From: Dokdonella sp041395345
Lineage (GTDB): Bacteria > Pseudomonadota > Gammaproteobacteria > Xanthomonadales > Rhodanobacteraceae
DNA: 64,000 nt
Assembly (NCBI RefSeq): GCF_041395345.1
Contig: NZ_JAWLAR010000011.1
Span: 62,001-126,000 of the forward strand
Direction of reading: 5' to 3'
The position numbers and the translations under genes are program-made. The notes under the pieces were generated by a model. That model was not told the origin of the DNA and ran no database searches. It worked only from the letters and a program-made list of their open reading frames with translations. Shown one piece after another: positions 16,535 through 25,764 of this stretch. Positions within the stretch are counted from its first letter, which is position 1, and each line of letters opens with the position of its first letter.

Positions 16535-17287
16535 TCAATGGACGTTCTCGGCGGTCTCCAGCAACATCGTCGTCGCTGGTAGCCACAGGTTCCAGTCGTG
16601 ACCACCGGGCAGCATTCGCACGTTTGAGGCAGGCAGCGCCTGGCCCATCAATTCATTGGACTCCCGAAAGTCTTCATGCTCGCCGTAGGCGAGCCAAACC
16701 GCATTCCGGCGCGAGGCATCGTTGTTCCACTGCTGGATCGTGCGCCAGAGTTCCCGCTCGAATGTATCGGGCCCAAGTGGCTGGACCGGACCGGGATTCC
16801 AGTCCGCGATTGAACCCGCGGAACGGATCTCGTCTTGAACGAGGCGTCCACCCAGATAGGGCGAAAGCAGCACGATGCCGTCGACGGTGCCCGGATACTC
16901 ATGTTCATGCAGTATTGCACCCATTCCGCCGAGCGAGATCCCGAGCAGCCAGATCTCCGACACGCCGCGTGAACGCGCGGGCTCGATGATCTCCGTTTGC
17001 AGGCGCGAAGCAGCGAGCCCCTGACGGTAGAACGGAAGGGTAAGGCCGGTCAGCAGGACATCGGCGTCCGGCCAGGTGGCCTGAATCGTCGCTGCCATAC
17101 CCTTGTCCTCCAGCCTGGCTACATCCTCGCCTCTGCCGGGCAGCACCACCACAAGTCGATTGGCAACCTGGGGCGCGCTGACCAGGGATCTCGGAATCGG
17201 CTTGCTGACGTCGCCGCCGGCGGCACACGCCGCGACCAGGGCGCCGCAGAGCATGGCCAGGGCAAACAATCCGGGTTTGGACCTCAT
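16535..17287 (-). CDS. Alpha/beta hydrolase lipoprotein
   Basis: A 250-residue protein with a lipoprotein leader (MRSKPGLFALAMLCGALVAAC) and an alpha/beta-hydrolase core: LVVVLPGRG near the first strand, nucleophile elbow GISLGG and a late catalytic histidine in LPGGHDWNLWLP. The substrate is unknown. ATG 17287 is chosen because it opens directly onto the leader; an upstream ATG adds only eight residues. The 3' neighbour is hutU, convergent across a hairpin repeat. Confidence 0.75.
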   Translation of the reverse strand: MRSKPGLFALAMLCGALVAACAAGGDVSKPIPRSLVSAPQVANRLVVVLPGRGEDVARLEDKGMAATIQATWPDADVLLTGLTLPFYRQGLAASRLQTEIIEPARSRGVSEIWLLGISLGGMGAILHEHEYPGTVDGIVLLSPYLGGRLVQDEIRSAGSIADWNPGPVQPLGPDTFERELWRTIQQWNNDASRRNAVWLAYGEHEDFRESNELMGQALPASNVRMLPGGHDWNLWLPATTMLLETAENVH

Positions 17288-17306
17288 CGATACCTCTCCG
17301 CCGTGA

Positions 17307-17353
17307 GGCAACGTTGAACGGGTGACGCTGCTGCCACCTTTTCAGCGTTGCCT
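17307..17353. repeat. Short palindrome with the arms of the miniature element
   Basis: AGGCAACGTTGAA (17307-17319) and TTCAGCGTTGCCT (17341-17353) form inverted arms with one mismatch around 21 bases. The arm sequence equals the outer 13 bases of the terminal repeats at 48359-48580 and 51972-52307, so this may be a collapsed relative of that element. Confidence 0.45.
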
Positions 17354-17476
17354 TGCATATGGGTTCGTCGATCTTGAGATCATCCAGTGTGCTACGCGTC
17401 GCCTGAACATGAGCGGCATCCCGGAATGGCTGGCTACTCGATCGGCGCGTCCGGCGATGCCGGTTGACCGCAGGTC

Positions 17477-20400
17477 TCAGTAGCGCTGCCAGCGATCCGT
17501 CTGAGGCTTCGGGACTGTCTTGGGTTGCCGCTGCTGCATGAAGAAGCGGTACAGAACCGGCACGACGAACAAGGTCAGCAGACTGGAGAAGGCCAGACCC
17601 CAGACGATGCTGGAAGCGACCGGGCCCCAGAGCAGGGACTTGCCGCCGAGTCCGAATGCCAGCGAGGCCAGTCCAGCGATGGTCGTTCCTGTCGTCATCA
17701 GCACGGCAATGACGCGCCGGCGGGCCGCGTATACCGTGGCATGCAGGGTGCGCATGCCGGCATTGCGACGGTCATTGGCAGCGCTGATCAGGACGATGGC
17801 GGAATTCACGGCGATGCCGGTCAGGGCGATCACGCCGTACATCGTGAAGAGCGAAAGCGGGTTGCGCGAGATGACCAATCCCAGGGTAACGCCGGTGAAT
17901 GCCAGCGGTACCGTGGACAGGATCAATATGGGCTGGAAGTAGCTACGGAACTGGGCAGCGAGGATCAGGTAGATCAGGCCCAGGCCGAGCAGGAACAACG
18001 GACCCATCGCATTCAGTGATTCGTTGATGTCATCGAGCTGGCCGGAAAAGTCGAGATCCGTGGCCGGGAATTGGCTCCGGATGATGTCCCATTTCGCGAC
18101 CAGCTCGGCATTGGCCGCCGCGGTGTCGTTCTGATCAAGGTCGAGATCGGCCTCGACCGTGATGGCACGGCGAAGATTCCAATGCCGGATCAGGCCTGGG
18201 CTCTTGCTTTCACGCGCACTGACCAGTGAACCCAGTGGCACGCTTCCGCCTCCAGGCAAGGCTACCGGGTCATCCAGCACATCGCGAATGTTGTCGACCG
18301 AGCTGCGCGTCGATCGCACACGCAGCTCCATCTTTTCGCCGCGATCGCGAAGGTCGGCAATGATTTCGCCATCCACGTGCAGACCGATCAGGCGCGCAAC
18401 CTGACCCGGATCGAGCCCGACATTGCGCGCCGCATCGATATCCACGACGAGGGCGAGTTCATTGCGACCCGGCACATCATCGTCGACGACATCCTTGCTG
18501 CCCTTGATGCCTGCAACGATCTTCTTCATCGCGTCGGCGGCGAGACGCAGCTCCTCGGGATCATCGGAGCGCACCTTGACACTGATCGGCTTGCCGGTAG
18601 GCGGCCCACCGGACAGCGCGAGGAAGGAGATCTCGCCGGCACCTGGTGTCGCCGAGACTTCGGCACGCATTTCCTCGATGATCTGTTCCAGCCGGCGCAT
18701 GCCGGGTTTCCCCGGATTCAGCGACACGGCGATCTGGCCGTACTGATCGCCATACAGCGGTTCGACATCGGTGAACTTGATTCCGGCCAGCGAGGTCACC
18801 GCGCGGGCCTCGCCGTCCTTCAGTTGAGTGCGCACGACACTTTCGACCTTCATGGTCTGGCGCAAGGTGTCCTCGATGGATGCCTTGGAAGGCATGTCCA
18901 CGTTGACATAGAAAAGCCGAATCGGGTCAAAGGCGAAAAACTGGAACTTGACCATGCCCAGCGCTATCGCCGCACCGGATGCCAGAAACAGGGCCAGGGC
19001 CAGCATGAGGTAGCGTCGCGGACGGCGCATGACGTGGATCAGGCAGTAGGCATAGAAGTTGCGCACGTTGCGCGTCCAGCGCTCCCGGATTCTCTGGCTT
19101 CGACCCCTGGAAATGGCTGACGTCCGCATCGCGCTGACATGCGCCGGCAGCATCCAGAAAGCCTCGACAAGGCTGACCAGCAAGCCGACCGTGACGACGA
19201 AAGGGATGACGAACATGAACTGCCCGATGATGCCGGGGAGGAGCATCAAGGGCAGGAAGGCGGCAATCGTGGTGCTGACCGCGGCGAGCACCGGCAAGCC
19301 GACTTCGCGCAGCGAATCGATGGCAGCATCGATACCGGTCACGCCGCGCTGGATGCGGTAGTACATGGCCTCGACCACGACCACGGCATCGTCGACCAGC
19401 ATGCCGAGCACGATGACCACGCCAAGCAACACGGAAACGTTCAGGGTCGAGCCATAGCCCTGCAGGAACCAGAACGTGCCGCTGACCGAAAAGACCACGC
19501 CAAGGCTGACCATCAGCGCGATCCGGGTGCCGAGGAACACCCAGCAGACGGCCATGACCAGGAGCAGTCCGATCAGCGCGTTGGACTGCATGACGCCAAG
19601 TGCCTGGCGGGTGGGGATGGTCTGGTCATCGGCGAGATGCAGCTTCAGGCCGTCGTTCGCCAGCACCGGATTCCTGCTCTCGGTGTAGGCGCGGATGCGA
19701 TCGACCAGTTCGAGCATGTTGGTGTTGGCGATCTTGGTCACCGTCAGCATGACGGCAGGTTGCCCATCGGTCGCTGCAAGCTGTCGCGGTACGTCGCTGC
19801 CCCGGCGTACCGTGGCCACCGCATCAAGCGGTACACGCGAAGATTCCGAGCCCGGAACGCGCAGGCTGAATCGAGCCAGCTCCCCCGGATCAGCGGTGGA
19901 GCCGGCGACACGAACCAGCCATTCGCCATCACGCGCATTGACCTTGCCGGCGAATACGTCGCGAAACCAGAGACGCAGGCTGTCGCTCAGCGCGGATGCC
20001 GTGAGCCCGCGCGAGGCCAGCGCCTGCGGGTCGAATTCGACCAGCAATTCGGGATCCTGGAATCCGAGCGCGAGTACCTGGTCGACGCCCGACAACTGCT
20101 CCAGATCTTCCTTGACCTTGCGCGCCGCGGAACGCAGCGTTTCGTCGCCCGCCTGGCCGGTCAGGACCACCATGGCGGTTGGAAATCCGTTCGAGGTGGT
20201 GATCTCGAGAATCCTCGGATCGACCACATCGGCCGGCAATTCGGTATTGGCCTTGTTCTGCAATTCGCGGCGCAGGTCATTGATGCGCTTGTCGAAGATG
20301 CGCTCGCTGATTTCGCGGAAGCGGACGAGGATATTGCTGACGCCTTCGCGTGACGAGCTCACCACGAAGCGCACGTCCTGGACGTTGCGGATGGCATCCT

Positions 20401-20602
20401 CGAGCGGATTGGTGACGCGTTCCTCGATGTCCGCTGCGGACGCACCGGGCAGGGCGGTGACGATATTGACCCAGTTGAAGTTGATTTCCGGATCCTGCTC
20501 GCGCGGCATGTTCATGTACGCCAGCGAGCCCATGATGATCACGACCACAAAGGCGATGTTCGCCAGTGGGTGATTCTCGATCATTGATCGCAGCAGGCGC
20601 AC
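17477..20602 (-). CDS. RND-family efflux transporter, inner-membrane subunit
   Basis: A 1041-residue RND permease. The N-terminal helix (IENHPLANIAFVVVIIMGSLAYMNMPREQDPE) is followed by a large periplasmic loop, helices 2-6 containing VVLGMLVDDAVVVVEAMYYR (the paired Asp residues of the proton path), a second periplasmic loop and helices 8-12. It exchanges protons for exported compounds in a tripartite pump. The DDAVVVVE motif marks the drug/hydrophobe group rather than the heavy-metal group. The start is GTG at 20602, immediately after the adaptor's stop codon, giving tight translational coupling. The substrate is unknown and no TolC-like gene is in the window. Confidence 0.9.
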   Translation of the reverse strand: MRLLRSMIENHPLANIAFVVVIIMGSLAYMNMPREQDPEINFNWVNIVTALPGASAADIEERVTNPLEDAIRNVQDVRFVVSSSREGVSNILVRFREISERIFDKRINDLRRELQNKANTELPADVVDPRILEITTSNGFPTAMVVLTGQAGDETLRSAARKVKEDLEQLSGVDQVLALGFQDPELLVEFDPQALASRGLTASALSDSLRLWFRDVFAGKVNARDGEWLVRVAGSTADPGELARFSLRVPGSESSRVPLDAVATVRRGSDVPRQLAATDGQPAVMLTVTKIANTNMLELVDRIRAYTESRNPVLANDGLKLHLADDQTIPTRQALGVMQSNALIGLLLVMAVCWVFLGTRIALMVSLGVVFSVSGTFWFLQGYGSTLNVSVLLGVVIVLGMLVDDAVVVVEAMYYRIQRGVTGIDAAIDSLREVGLPVLAAVSTTIAAFLPLMLLPGIIGQFMFVIPFVVTVGLLVSLVEAFWMLPAHVSAMRTSAISRGRSQRIRERWTRNVRNFYAYCLIHVMRRPRRYLMLALALFLASGAAIALGMVKFQFFAFDPIRLFYVNVDMPSKASIEDTLRQTMKVESVVRTQLKDGEARAVTSLAGIKFTDVEPLYGDQYGQIAVSLNPGKPGMRRLEQIIEEMRAEVSATPGAGEISFLALSGGPPTGKPISVKVRSDDPEELRLAADAMKKIVAGIKGSKDVVDDDVPGRNELALVVDIDAARNVGLDPGQVARLIGLHVDGEIIADLRDRGEKMELRVRSTRSSVDNIRDVLDDPVALPGGGSVPLGSLVSARESKSPGLIRHWNLRRAITVEADLDLDQNDTAAANAELVAKWDIIRSQFPATDLDFSGQLDDINESLNAMGPLFLLGLGLIYLILAAQFRSYFQPILILSTVPLAFTGVTLGLVISRNPLSLFTMYGVIALTGIAVNSAIVLISAANDRRNAGMRTLHATVYAARRRVIAVLMTTGTTIAGLASLAFGLGGKSLLWGPVASSIVWGLAFSSLLTLFVVPVLYRFFMQQRQPKTVPKPQTDRWQRY

Positions 20603-21715
20603 TCAGGCTTCTCCGCTCGAGCTCGGCTGGGCTGCCCTGGGCTTCGCTGGATGGCTTGTCGGTGCCGGATTGGCGGCTTCCCGGATGGCATCTCCGTCCT
20701 GCAGGGACTGCTGTCCGTGGGTGACGATCGGGAGATCACCGGGAAGATCCGCCATCACGGCGCGTCCGCTGCTGGCCTCGTCGATGGCGAGCCAGACGGC
20801 CTTTCCATCGCGCACGCTGAACAGACCCAGGGCGCCTTCGCGCTGGACCAGCAGGGATGGGGAGATTTCGTATCCGGCTCGCCGCCAATGCAGGCTGCCA
20901 CTCAAGCCGGGCTGCGCAGCATCACCGATGAATTCCAGGCGAGCGATGCGTGTGCGCGAACCCGGATCGGTCGCCTCGGCGATCTGCAGCACGCGCAACG
21001 GATGGCGAACGCCGCGGAGTTCGAGAAAAATCTCGTCGGCCTGACCGAGGGCAGACGCCTGTTCGGGCTGCAGGCGCACTTCAACCTGCGGTGTCGCCAG
21101 ATCGATCAGTCGCATCAGCGGCGTACCCGGCACCACGGCGTTGCCTACCTGCGCCATGCGTTGCACGACAACTCCGTCGAACGGGGCGTGGATTGTCGCC
21201 TTGTCCAGCTGTCTCGCAGCGACGGCCCTGGCGGCTTCGCGAATGCGCAAGTCGGCGCTGGCCGCCTCGGCCTGGGTCACGGCCACGCTCATCTCGTCGT
21301 CGGAAACATAGCTCTTCTCGTGCAGCTCGCGCGCGCGCTTCAGCCGTGCGTCGGCCTGTGCGGCTGCCGCCCTGGCGGCGGCGACCTGCGCATCGGCCTG
21401 GCCCAGTGCAAGACGGTAGTCGGTGGGATCCAGTTCGAGCAGTACCTGGCCGCGCTGCACGCTCGATCCGACATCGGCTCGAACCGCCAGCACCCGGGTT
21501 GCCAATTCTGCGCTGAGCGTGCTGTCGTTCAGCGGCACGACGTCTGCCGCAGCATTGCCACCGGCACGCGCTGCCACGTCTGCAAGCGACTCAACGACGA
21601 TGCGCGGACCCTGGTCGACAGCAGCAGGCCCCGCGTTACCGGAATCCTCATCGCTGCATGCGCCCAGAAGCAGCGCGCACGACAGGCACAGGACGGCATT
21701 GGAAAAACGTGACAT
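20603..21715 (-). CDS. RND efflux periplasmic adaptor (membrane fusion protein), lipoprotein
   Basis: A 370-residue adaptor with leader and lipobox LLGAC, then the usual arrangement: a barrel-sandwich half (VLAVRADVGSSVQRGQVLLELD), an alpha-helical hairpin rich in alanine (about residues 105-165), the second lipoyl half (ATIHAPFDGVVVQR) and a beta-barrel. It links the RND permease to an outer-membrane channel. ATG 21715 gives a proper lipoprotein leader. The stop codon directly abuts the GTG start of the permease gene. Confidence 0.88.
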   Translation of the reverse strand: MSRFSNAVLCLSCALLLGACSDEDSGNAGPAAVDQGPRIVVESLADVAARAGGNAAADVVPLNDSTLSAELATRVLAVRADVGSSVQRGQVLLELDPTDYRLALGQADAQVAAARAAAAQADARLKRARELHEKSYVSDDEMSVAVTQAEAASADLRIREAARAVAARQLDKATIHAPFDGVVVQRMAQVGNAVVPGTPLMRLIDLATPQVEVRLQPEQASALGQADEIFLELRGVRHPLRVLQIAEATDPGSRTRIARLEFIGDAAQPGLSGSLHWRRAGYEISPSLLVQREGALGLFSVRDGKAVWLAIDEASSGRAVMADLPGDLPIVTHGQQSLQDGDAIREAANPAPTSHPAKPRAAQPSSSGEA

Positions 21716-21753
21716 GGCGACCTCGGTTCGGCATCCCGAGGCGGGACCCGTCA

Positions 21754-21799
21754 ATTTCCAGAACCCGCGAGTTTACTAAACTGCGGGAATTCTGGAAAT
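21754..21799. promoter_or_regulatory. Nested palindrome upstream of the RND operon
   Basis: ATTTCCAGAA (21754-21763) is mirrored by a TTCTGGAAAT segment ending at 21799, with CCCGC/GCGGG and a central AGTTTACTAAACT (21770-21782) nested inside. The central 13-mer is a perfect palindrome apart from its middle base. It sits 39 bases upstream of the adaptor's start and could be an operator for a TetR-type regulator or a transcript hairpin after the DinB gene. No regulator gene is adjacent. Confidence 0.5.
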
Positions 21800-21809
21800 G
21801 GCGCGATTC

Positions 21810-22361
21810 TCAATTGACCTGGTCTCGGTCTTCCTCCATCACCATCATGGCCAGATCGGTGACGCCGACGTCGATGCCGGCCTGATTGAGCAGGGTCGTG
21901 ATCTGTCCGCGGTGGTGGGTTTGATGATTGAACACATGCTGCATCAGCGGCGAGAGCTGCCTGGTGAAGGTCTGTCCGGATGTATTCGCATAGGTGAGTT
22001 TCACCTCGTAGTCGGTGTCGTGTGCCTCTCCTGTCATGTCGATGATGACGTCGTCCATGGTGACGCGAGCGCGCCTGAGCTCCCCCAGTTCAGAATAGAG
22101 CTGCTGGGCGAGCGAAACCGGTGTCGGCAGCGAGGCCATGTAGCGCAGGGACGGAAAGCCGGCAGGATGCTTGGCGAACCGCTTCAGCCACAAGGTGTCG
22201 GCGACGAGGATGTGATTCAGCGTGCCGAAAACGGAACCGAAGAACGCGCCGCGATCGGCATGCAGGTCGGCCCGCGGCAAGCGCTCCGCAGCCGCATAGA
22301 CCTTCTGGTTCATCCATCGGTTGTACCGCGCCAGCAATTCAAAATTGTCTTTCAGTGACAT
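21810..22361 (-). CDS. DinB-family protein
   Basis: A 183-residue four-helix DinB/YfiT-type protein. The metal-binding histidine triad is visible: TLNHIL in helix 2 and FNHQTHHRGQ in the third helix. These small metalloproteins are often thiol-dependent transferases or hydrolases of unknown substrate. It lies upstream of the RND operon on the same strand, separated by the palindrome at 21754-21799, so shared transcription is possible. Confidence 0.85.
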   Translation of the reverse strand: MSLKDNFELLARYNRWMNQKVYAAAERLPRADLHADRGAFFGSVFGTLNHILVADTLWLKRFAKHPAGFPSLRYMASLPTPVSLAQQLYSELGELRRARVTMDDVIIDMTGEAHDTDYEVKLTYANTSGQTFTRQLSPLMQHVFNHQTHHRGQITTLLNQAGIDVGVTDLAMMVMEEDRDQVN

Positions 22362-22477
22362 GACGGTTTCCTGTCAGGATTGCCCGGAGTTTCGCATTCT
22401 TGCTCGACGTTCTCGGCCATCGTCCACGTTGGCCGATCTGGCGGGTGTGACAGTGGCCGCATCACGAGCTGGTCCTT

Positions 22478-23764
22478 TCACTGTGGGTCGACAATGCGGC
22501 CCTTCCTGACCGTGAAGCGGATCTTCGTGGTGTTGTGGATGTCATCAAGAGGGTCGGCGTCCAGCACAAGCAGGTCGGCAATCCTGCCGGTCTCGATCGT
22601 GCCATGCGTTTCATTCAGCCCCATCGCGATGGCGCCATTGCGGGTGCCGGCCACGATGGCTTGCATAGGTGAAAAACCGGCCGCTTCGACCAGCAGCGCA
22701 AGCTCTTCATGCGTGTGCGGTAGCTCGAAGTCGTCCCCTGGTTCGAACCAGTCGGTACCTGTTGTCACCATCACGCCAGCCTCGTTGGCCAGCCGGGTTG
22801 CCTGCGCGCCCCAGGCAAAGGCCGCTTCTGTCCAGTCCATTTTCGGCACGCCCGGGTAGGACTGCATCGACTTGTACACATAGAGGGTCGCATCAAGAGT
22901 CACGCTGCGTCTGGCCATCTCGCGATACAAGGCGAGCAGGGCAGGGTGATCGGGGGGGATTTCCTTCCACGGTCCGGCTATGCGTTTTCCGTAATCGTCC
23001 GGCACGACTTCGACAGCTTCCCAGACCAGGTAAGGTGCATGCGCCAGTGAACCCACGCCCGCATTGACGAGATCGCTGGGGCGGGCCGAAAACACCGTGG
23101 CATGTGCGGTGCTGAGCATGCCCTGGCGCGTGCCCTCCTTGATCAGTTCTGCAGCAAGCTCGGGTGTCAGATCGCCATAGACCTTGATGTTCCGTGTACC
23201 ACTGCCTCTGGCCTCGGCAATCAACTGGCGCAGGTCGCTGTCAGCCGTGACCACGTGGGCCCATGCGGCCTCCCCCGGCGGAAGACCCGAGGCCAACTGT
23301 GCAGTCGGCCCGTTGATGAAGATGTCCGGTCCGCCGAACATGGCGCTGAACACGATATTCGGTGCGACGAGCTCGCCGTTGCCGGATGCCCGTTGCAGTT
23401 CTGCCAGGGCGCGCGCATCGCCTCCGAGGTCGCGAACGCCGGTGACGCCGCCACGCACGGCGCGACGAAGGATTTTCTCGGCCATCTCGTGGGCGTTGGG
23501 AAATCGGGCCACATGCACGTGCGTGTCGATCAGGCCCGGCATCATCCAGGCGCCATCCAGTCCGACCCGGGTCCAGCGTGCGTCTGCTTCCGCAGTCGGC
23601 GCCTGACCCAGCGAATCGATCTGCACGATGATTCCATCCCGCGCAACCAATCTATCGACGTGACGCGTTCGTGCACCAGTGCCATCGATCAACTGAAAAT
23701 CGAGAAGCTCAAGATACTCGGGCGCGCCCAGAGCAGGAGTGCAGGCGAGCAGAGTACAGAGCAT
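22478..23764 (-). CDS. Secreted amidohydrolase (imidazolonepropionase-like family)
   Basis: About 428 residues. The metal-dependent hydrolase motifs are present: PGLIDTHVHVARFP, the RGGVTGVRDLGGDA segment, YGDLTPELAAELIKEG around the bridging region, STAHATVFS and GTDWFEPGDD. The C-terminal part returns to the beta-sandwich (IETGRIADLLVLDADPLDDI). The only usable start near the body is ATG 23764, which gives a short hydrophobic leader lacking basic residues; the codons just upstream (KKPVRFCLDRLRLL) would complete a normal signal peptide but have no start codon. The 5' end may therefore have been altered where the repeat tract at 23765-24060 joins it. The substrate is unknown. Confidence 0.75.
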   Translation of the reverse strand: MLCTLLACTPALGAPEYLELLDFQLIDGTGARTRHVDRLVARDGIIVQIDSLGQAPTAEADARWTRVGLDGAWMMPGLIDTHVHVARFPNAHEMAEKILRRAVRGGVTGVRDLGGDARALAELQRASGNGELVAPNIVFSAMFGGPDIFINGPTAQLASGLPPGEAAWAHVVTADSDLRQLIAEARGSGTRNIKVYGDLTPELAAELIKEGTRQGMLSTAHATVFSARPSDLVNAGVGSLAHAPYLVWEAVEVVPDDYGKRIAGPWKEIPPDHPALLALYREMARRSVTLDATLYVYKSMQSYPGVPKMDWTEAAFAWGAQATRLANEAGVMVTTGTDWFEPGDDFELPHTHEELALLVEAAGFSPMQAIVAGTRNGAIAMGLNETHGTIETGRIADLLVLDADPLDDIHNTTKIRFTVRKGRIVDPQ

Positions 23765-24060
23765 CAGGAGCCGAAGGCGATCAAGGCAAAATCGAACTGG
23801 TTTCTTCCCGTCATCCCGACGGTATTGAGCGGCCGAACGGCTGGTCGGGTGGGACTGTGGCGGCAGGATTTGGCAACGAACATTCGCCCAGCGAATGGCC
23901 CGAAGGGGAGGCAGCAGCATGTCATCCCGTTCTGCACTTGATTCGCAAACGCAAGAACAAGAGCTGGGTCCCGGCCGCCGCCGGGATGACAGCTCGTTCA
24001 ACATCGCCTTAGGAAAAGACATCACTACTGGATCCTGGCAGTAAAGCGCTGACAATTCGC
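23765..24060. repeat. Intergenic tract with GTCATCCC-type repeats
   Basis: This stretch upstream of the amidohydrolase holds several copies of a short motif: CGTCATCCCGACGG (around 23808-23822), TGTCATCCCGTTC (around 23920-23933) and a hairpin made of GGGTCCCGGCCGCCGCCGGG (about 23966-23985) followed by ATGACA. Such GTCATCCCGGC-type hairpins are dispersed repeats in many proteobacteria. No credible gene is seen. Confidence 0.5.
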
Positions 24061-24141
24061 ATGGCACCGAACCTCGTTCTGGACAGAATGCACACGCGGG
24101 ATGCACATGCCATTCGTCGTTTGCTAGTTTTCAGTCCCCGA

Positions 24142-25113
24142 CTAGATCCAACCCTTGCGCCGAAACAGCACCAGCAAGCCGATCGCGACCGTACTCATGG
24201 CACCAAGCACCACGAAGTAGCTCCAGCGCCAGCTCAGTTCAGGCATGAATTCGAAGTTCATTCCGTAGATGCCGGCAATGAAGGTCAGCGGCACGAACAA
24301 GACAGTGACCACGGTCAGCACGCGCATTACATTATTGAGCCGATGCGCGGAGACCGACAGGTAGCCGTTGGTGAGATCGGCCGTTGTCTCGTATTGCAGC
24401 GTGGAGAGACTGTGCAATCGCTCGGCCTGCTCGAACAGATCGGTGAGCTGAGCAGGATTTATGCCGCGCGCACGGGGTTCGTGCGCGCGCAGGCTGGCGA
24501 AACACTTCTCGTGATAGGCACCGATGCGGCGCAGGCGTTTCAGCTGGCTGCTGAATTCCATCAGTTCGGCAAGCAGGCGGTCACTCGGCCGTTTCAGGAT
24601 CAGCTCTTCGATTTCCTCCAGACGTGCCTCGATGCGAAGCAGGATGGGCAGATAGCGATCGAGCATGCGCCGAAGTATTGCGTAGAGCAGACGCCAGGCA
24701 TCTTCGGGATCGGTCTGCTCGCCGGAAGCCAAAGCTTTCTCGACTTCGGTGACGCTCGCGGAAGGCTTCTCGTGTCGGGTAACCACGAGATTGTCACGCC
24801 AGAACAGGGCAAGCTGGATCGTTCCGAACTTGACGCTGGTGCTGGTCGCATCGAAGCCGCGCATGAGCAGAAAGCTCCAGCCTCCATCGAGATCTTCGTA
24901 CTTGGGCGGATGGCGTGCGCGAAGCGCGTCGTCGACAGCCAGCTTGTCGAGGCCGATCCGGTTCATCAGGAAGTCTCGATGTTCGTCGGTGTTGTTGCCC
25001 ACCAGATCAATCCAGACCAGTCGGTGGCCGGTCAGGCTGGAGCGGTCAAAGCGGGCAATGTCCACCTCGGCGCTCGTGTGGCCTTTGTCGTTCCATGCGG
25101 TGATCCTGATCAT
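24142..25113 (-). CDS. CorA-family divalent cation transporter
   Basis: A 323-residue CorA-type channel: a large N-terminal cytoplasmic domain with long helices, then two C-terminal transmembrane helices with the selectivity motif GMN in FIAGIYGMNFEFMPELSWRW and the basic C-terminus RRKGWI. It should carry magnesium, or zinc if it belongs to the ZntB branch; the MPEL loop after GMN is the CorA-like version. Its context (MAPEG gene upstream on the same strand, amidohydrolase downstream) gives no hint of substrate. Confidence 0.9.
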   Translation of the reverse strand: MIRITAWNDKGHTSAEVDIARFDRSSLTGHRLVWIDLVGNNTDEHRDFLMNRIGLDKLAVDDALRARHPPKYEDLDGGWSFLLMRGFDATSTSVKFGTIQLALFWRDNLVVTRHEKPSASVTEVEKALASGEQTDPEDAWRLLYAILRRMLDRYLPILLRIEARLEEIEELILKRPSDRLLAELMEFSSQLKRLRRIGAYHEKCFASLRAHEPRARGINPAQLTDLFEQAERLHSLSTLQYETTADLTNGYLSVSAHRLNNVMRVLTVVTVLFVPLTFIAGIYGMNFEFMPELSWRWSYFVVLGAMSTVAIGLLVLFRRKGWI

Positions 25114-25156
25114 GCGTCCTCCGTCGTTGCGAGCTGACTTCGCGGCATGAATCGCT

Positions 25157-25552
25157 TCAGATCCCGGTGTTCAGCATGCTCATCACCGCGCCCGCAACGC
25201 CGGCAATCAGCAATACGCCGATGGGCAGGATGCTGATCGCGAAGCCCTTGTCGCGCTTCTTCGGATCGGCCACGTAGGCGCTCAAATAGATCATGCGGCC
25301 GATCAGGTAGATCCCGATCATGGCAGCCACGAAAAGGGGGTTCCAGTAGGCCGACGAAATCCACACGGCAGGAATCAGCATGATCAGCAGTTCCAGCGTG
25401 TTCATCTGCACGCGGTAGTAGCGCTCGAAGATGTCGTGCCCCGTGGTCGCCGGTGCGGAGACTCCGTATTTCTGCCGCGCGCCGCCGACGCGAAAGCCAA
25501 AATAGATGAACTGGAAGATCGCGAGCAGCACAAGAAGGTTGACCAGGGCCAT
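25157..25552 (-). CDS. MAPEG-family membrane protein
   Basis: A 131-residue protein with four hydrophobic helices matching the MAPEG fold: QFIYFGFRVGGARQKYGV near the first loop, ERYYRVQMNTLELLIMLIP (the ExxxRxxxN-type glutathione-site signature) and YLIGRMIYLSAYV. Members are glutathione-dependent transferases or peroxidases or have no known activity. ATG 25552 follows GAGGAAACG; a longer frame upstream has no membrane or family features. A second MAPEG gene is at 30931-31320. Confidence 0.82.
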   Translation of the reverse strand: MALVNLLVLLAIFQFIYFGFRVGGARQKYGVSAPATTGHDIFERYYRVQMNTLELLIMLIPAVWISSAYWNPLFVAAMIGIYLIGRMIYLSAYVADPKKRDKGFAISILPIGVLLIAGVAGAVMSMLNTGI

Positions 25553-25764
25553 GACGTTTCCTCGTTGGGTTGTAAAGCCGGATGATGAGCGGATTCGATA
25601 GTTGCAGGTACGCGGGCAAGTGTCGCTTTCAAGCGTAGCCGGTGTGGTGCTTCGCGGGTGCGCCTTGTCCGATCTTACTTGCTGGTCGCTTCGGTAGCTC
25701 AATCAGTCGACCGGCCGATCTCGGAAGTCCCAGTACCTCACGAAGTTTTCGGATACCGGCCTGC

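Noticed and set aside
23765..24106. N-terminal extension of the amidohydrolase from GTG 24106
   Set aside because: The added 114 residues translate the GTCATCCC-type repeats and contain no leader or domain.
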